Positions 63,218 through 64,000 of a stretch of 64,000 bases of DNA are shown here, one piece after another. Positions within the stretch are counted from its first letter, which is position 1; each line of letters begins with the position of its first letter. Origin of the DNA: Psychroserpens jangbogonensis (lineage in GTDB: Bacteria > Bacteroidota > Bacteroidia > Flavobacteriales > Flavobacteriaceae); assembly GCF_000797465.1 (NCBI RefSeq), contig NZ_JSWG01000001.1:310001-374000 (forward strand), given 5' to 3'. Made by a program: the position numbers and the translations under genes. The notes below the pieces were generated by a model. It had not been told where the DNA came from and did not search any database. It was given only the letters and a program-made list of their open reading frames with translations.

Positions 63218-64000
63218 ATGTTTAAGAATAGTAATTTATACATCCTTTTTCTCTTTTTCAGTTATACATTTTTAAATGCACAAACTGATGAAAGAAAAGT
63301 AACGCATGATTTTGAACTTGAAATAGAAGCTGAATATCGTTATTTTATTGATGACGCAAAGTTTCAAGGTCAGCAAGATCACTTTCCATCTATTGCAATT
63401 CTTCCAGAGTATAGTTTGCAATGGAACAAAGGATATGAAAGTCTAAATTTTACTGGTTTTCTTAGAATAGATAAAGATAATGAACGAACGCATTGGGATA
63501 TTAGAGAATTGTATTACCAAAAAGCACAAAGTAAATGGGAGCTAAGTATCGGCCTTAAAAAAGTATATTGGGGAGTTACAGAGAGCAATCATTTGGTAGA
63601 TATCATCAATCAAACAGATGCCGTTGAATCCTTTGATGGTGAAGATAAACTTGGACAACCAATGGTTCAATTTACGTACACCACAGACAACTTTGGTAGT
63701 TTCGATTTTTACTATTTACCATATCATAGAAAACGAACATTTGCAGGAGAAAAAGGACGCTTACGTTTTCCTGTTATTATAGATAAAGATGATATAAATT
63801 ATGAGAGTAGCGCAGAGGAATGGAGACAGGATGCTGCCTTTAGGTGGTCCCATTATTTTGGTGCTTTCGATATAGGAATATCTCATTTTTATGGAAACGG
63901 TCGTGAACCATTATTCACTTTTGATAATCAAGGGAATATTAACGCCTTCTACCCTGTTATTAATCAAACAGGATTAGATTTACAAGTCACTCAAAACGCG
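63218..64000 (+). CDS. Outer-membrane protein of the RND exporter cluster (cut by the window end)
   Basis: An open frame from the ATG at 63218 with no stop before the window ends (261 codons visible). It begins with a signal peptide (MFKNSNLYILFLFFSYTFLN, cleavage after AQ). Beta-rich sequence with many aromatic residues follows: YSLQWNKGYESLNFTGFLRI, WELSIGLKKVYWGVTESNHL, FTYTTDNFGSFDFYYLPYHR. This resembles DUF1302-type porin-like proteins that accompany RND exporters and LolA-like proteins. It would be the outer-membrane component of the system. The C-terminus is not seen. Confidence 0.82.
   Translation, partial: MFKNSNLYILFLFFSYTFLNAQTDERKVTHDFELEIEAEYRYFIDDAKFQGQQDHFPSIAILPEYSLQWNKGYESLNFTGFLRIDKDNERTHWDIRELYYQKAQSKWELSIGLKKVYWGVTESNHLVDIINQTDAVESFDGEDKLGQPMVQFTYTTDNFGSFDFYYLPYHRKRTFAGEKGRLRFPVIIDKDDINYESSAEEWRQDAAFRWSHYFGAFDIGISHFYGNGREPLFTFDNQGNINAFYPVINQTGLDLQVTQNA

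Overview
The window is chromosomal DNA of a member of the Bacteroidota, most likely a marine-type Flavobacteriaceae. This rests on low-GC DNA, the promoter element TAnnTTTG in front of many genes with almost no Shine-Dalgarno sequences, secreted proteins with type IX secretion (T9SS) C-terminal sorting domains, paired glutamine synthetases GSIII and GSII, and flavobacterial family proteins (DUF2795, DUF2911, DUF922, YwqK-like). No plasmid, phage or transposase gene was seen.

Layout. 0-4.4 kb: a DUF2795 gene, secA and a small membrane protein. 4.4-9.4 kb: a leftward cluster running ECF sigma factor, anti-sigma factor, DUF4097-like adhesin, serine hydrolase lipoprotein, M23 peptidase. 9.6-21.5 kb: DUF2911 protein, MeaB, a nucleotide-sugar epimerase broken by one in-frame amber codon, glycosyltransferase, PAP2 phosphatase, MATE exporter, PD40 protein, ATP-grasp enzyme, nitronate monooxygenase, T9SS subtilase, mnmA. 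21.5-37.5 kb: YwqK-like protein, three-domain fasciclin lipoprotein, then mostly housekeeping genes (yidC, pyrG, guaA, pyrF, prfA, purM) with a LysM/OsmC/DUF922/DUF3820 operon. 37.5-47.6 kb: a 46-residue secreted peptide, divergent GSIII and GSII, Na/Ca exchanger, a BlaI/BlaR1-like pair with tandem operators, and a secreted endonuclease I.

48.2-55.7 kb looks accessory. It starts at a 50-codon gene and ends at a 3' fragment of the same gene next to tRNA-Arg(ACG). It holds two AraC regulators, an NTF2-like protein, two cytochrome P460 lipoproteins, a small beta-barrel, a Grx-Grx-thioredoxin reductase fusion, a haem-binding protein and a membrane protein. Three regulatory regions in it share sequence motifs, so the AraC proteins probably control the cassette. 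A plausible role is handling reactive nitrogen or other redox stress (inference).

55.9-58.7 kb is a sulfur operon: split YeeE/YedE transporter, metallo-hydrolase with two rhodanese domains (persulfide dioxygenase type), and a CxxC metal-binding protein. 58.7-64 kb is a TetR-controlled envelope cluster: RND/MMPL exporter, LolA-like protein, DoxX and an outer-membrane protein cut by the window end. TetR operators lie in front of both tetR and the exporter.

In several genes the longest reading frame starts at an upstream TTG; I moved the start to the first sensible ATG and say so in the entry.
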